Assembly (NCBI GenBank): GCA_031269405.1
Contig: JAISZE010000039.1
Location: 1-5,798 of the forward strand
Length of the DNA: 5,798 nt
Reading direction: 5' to 3'
Source of the DNA: Treponema sp.
GTDB taxonomy: Bacteria; Spirochaetota; Spirochaetia; Treponematales; Breznakiellaceae
Below are positions 4,694 to 5,798 of this stretch, in pieces. Position numbers and translations under genes: made by a program. Position 1 is the stretch's first letter. Each line of letters starts with the position of its first letter. Below the pieces are notes generated by a model. That model had not been told where the DNA came from. It made no database searches and saw nothing but the letters and a program-made list of their open reading frames with translations.

Positions 4694-5798
4694 CTCCTTC
4701 TTCTAGGCGGTTTTCTTCCGTCAAAAAGATTGCAAGCCAGATAATATTTCACATCAGCAAACCAGAGGCGCAGCATCTGCCGATCAAAGGTCCTGCCGAA
4801 ACAAGCATTGCAGGGATGCCGGATCACATACCGGAGAATCCCAAAAAGCTGGGAGGGGTCCATGAAACATTCCCAGTGGCATTTTTCACAAAAGGGCCGC
4901 TGGCCCTCAGGCCGCCGTCTGCCGGGCGCGGCCTTAAGTTCCGCGACTGAAGCGCCCAAATCCTCGTCTCCCCGGTAGCCGCAGGGGTAGATACGGCCGT
5001 CCCGGCTGTCCATGTAGAAGTAACATATCCCGCCGAGGCAGGGGAAAAGCAGGTCGCGGGAATTTTTGCTGGAAAGTGCGTAAAGCGCCGAAAGGGGGGT
5101 AAAGATACGCAGGGATTTCCTAAAGGCCGGTATGGTTTCGAGAAGGGCCCTAAACACCAGGCGCAGTTCGTTCCGGGAAAAACGTACCATAATGTCGTCC
5201 GATATGGCGCCGTAGGCGGGTTTCCCTGTTCCCGGATTTGCGGTTTCAAAACTCATAGGATAGCAGACATTGGCCATGGTAAAGCCCATGCCGGCAGCTT
5301 TGGCGAAAAAGGCGCTGAAGCCCTGGCGGAAATTTTCAAGAAAAGCCTCTTCGTCTTCCGATCCAGGTTCACCCAGAGGCGGAATCATTTCTCCGGCGAT
5401 GAAGCGGTTTATCCCCAGATTGGCTGCGGGGTAAAGGCCCCGGGCGTGAAACACCGGCAGGGCTTTGCTGATGCCGTCGATCACCCCCGGAAGGCCCCGC
5501 AACCGCTCGTGGGTTTCGGTGTCTGCGGAGTCTATGCTGATCCAGAAATTCCGCAAGGGGCTTTTCACCAGCGATTCGACAAGAGGGATGAGCCGATCCG
5601 GGGCGGCGGCCTTCCCGCCTGGGGCGAACATATACCCGTTGGTGCCGCTGCGCAGGTAGGGGATGTTCAAATCACCGGCATATTCAAGAAGATTTAGAAT
5701 TTCTGGTATGTTGATGAAGGGTTCGCCGCCGGTAAAGGACACTGCCTCAACGCCGTTTTCGGCGCAGTCCCTGAGGGCCGCTCTCACGGTTTCCAAAG
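4690..5798 (-). CDS. Radical SAM protein with SPASM-like C-terminal cysteines (5' end outside window)
   Basis: At least 368 residues; the frame runs off the right edge. The TTG near 5796 is not a credible start, because the CxxxCxxC motif for the radical SAM cluster must lie upstream of what is visible. Numbering from the first whole codon in view: SFTGGEPFI (20-28) is the SAM-binding GGEP motif, then GTNGYMF (51-57) and FWISIDSADTETHERLRG (84-101), the usual core barrel strands. The C-terminal part has C253-x13-G267-x4-C272 then C303-x2-C306-x3-C310, resembling a shortened SPASM or twitch domain that could hold an extra iron-sulfur cluster. Another pair is C329-x2-C332. Such enzymes usually modify peptides, proteins or small molecules; the substrate here is unknown. 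The protein ends in PPRRRR, whose codons also supply the Shine-Dalgarno site of the next gene. The ATGA overlap with the phospholipase C-like gene implies a shared operon and perhaps a shared pathway. Confidence 0.88.
   Translation of the reverse strand, partial: LETVRAALRDCAENGVEAVSFTGGEPFINIPEILNLLEYAGDLNIPYLRSGTNGYMFAPGGKAAAPDRLIPLVESLVKSPLRNFWISIDSADTETHERLRGLPGVIDGISKALPVFHARGLYPAANLGINRFIAGEMIPPLGEPGSEDEEAFLENFRQGFSAFFAKAAGMGFTMANVCYPMSFETANPGTGKPAYGAISDDIMVRFSRNELRLVFRALLETIPAFRKSLRIFTPLSALYALSSKNSRDLLFPCLGGICYFYMDSRDGRIYPCGYRGDEDLGASVAELKAAPGRRRPEGQRPFCEKCHWECFMDPSQLFGILRYVIRHPCNACFGRTFDRQMLRLWFADVKYYLACNLFDGRKPPRRRR
4694..4699 (-). promoter_or_regulatory. Shine-Dalgarno site embedded in the radical SAM 3' end
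   Basis: On the minus strand AGAAGAAGGAG runs from 4704 to 4694 and is followed with no gap by the ATG at 4693. The core AAGGAG is thus too close for ordinary initiation at that ATG, but is 9 bases from the in-frame TTG at 4684. Either the ATG is used by termination-reinitiation at the ATGA overlap, or the real start is the TTG, which would shorten the protein by three residues. Confidence 0.55.

Noticed and set aside
1..5798. CRISPR array, tRNA, rRNA or insertion sequence
   Set aside because: I saw no regularly spaced repeats, no cloverleaf-like segment, no rRNA-like sequence, and no transposase motifs or terminal inverted repeats on either strand.

Overview
The window holds five densely packed protein-coding genes plus the tail of a sixth. 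Five of the six are GC-rich (a 60-base sample in iorA counts to about 58% GC) and look native to one genome. The first, at the left edge, is very AT-rich (about 32% GC by hand count over 1-319) and looks foreign or from a different genomic compartment. The gene content points to an anaerobic bacterium: a ferredoxin-linked 2-oxoacid oxidoreductase, an AMP-forming aryl-CoA ligase and a radical SAM enzyme. The overall style resembles anaerobic spirochaetes (Treponema-like, for example termite-gut or rumen types), but this is an impression from protein style and not a proven assignment.

Layout. 2-319 (+): C-terminal end of an alpha/beta hydrolase. 320-431: a 112-base intergenic gap where base composition changes sharply; it carries a weak hairpin and an extended -10 promoter element placed so close to the next start codon that the message may be leaderless. 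432-4044 (+): a tightly coupled three-gene operon, iorA-iorB-paaK, with ATGA and TGATG start/stop overlaps. 4031-5798 (-): a convergent two-gene operon, a radical SAM protein (5' end outside the window) followed by a zinc-dependent phospholipase C-like protein, again joined by an ATGA overlap. The two operons meet tail to tail and overlap by 14 bases.

How the genes work together. IorA and IorB form indolepyruvate:ferredoxin oxidoreductase, which interconverts aryl pyruvates and arylacetyl-CoA. PaaK interconverts arylacetyl-CoA and arylacetate with ATP/AMP. Together they link aromatic amino acid transamination products to phenylacetate or indoleacetate in either direction. An AMP-forming ligase favours uptake of arylacetates and their reductive carboxylation to aromatic amino acids. 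This IorA lacks the usual C-terminal 2[4Fe-4S] ferredoxin domain but keeps four cysteines that could hold the proximal cluster.

The most novel-looking part is the minus-strand pair. One member is a radical SAM enzyme with a shortened SPASM-like cysteine set. The other is a small phospholipase C-fold protein with no signal peptide that keeps eight of the nine zinc ligands of Bacillus cereus PLC in matching spacing. I cannot assign a pathway to this pair; a lipid-related role is only a guess.
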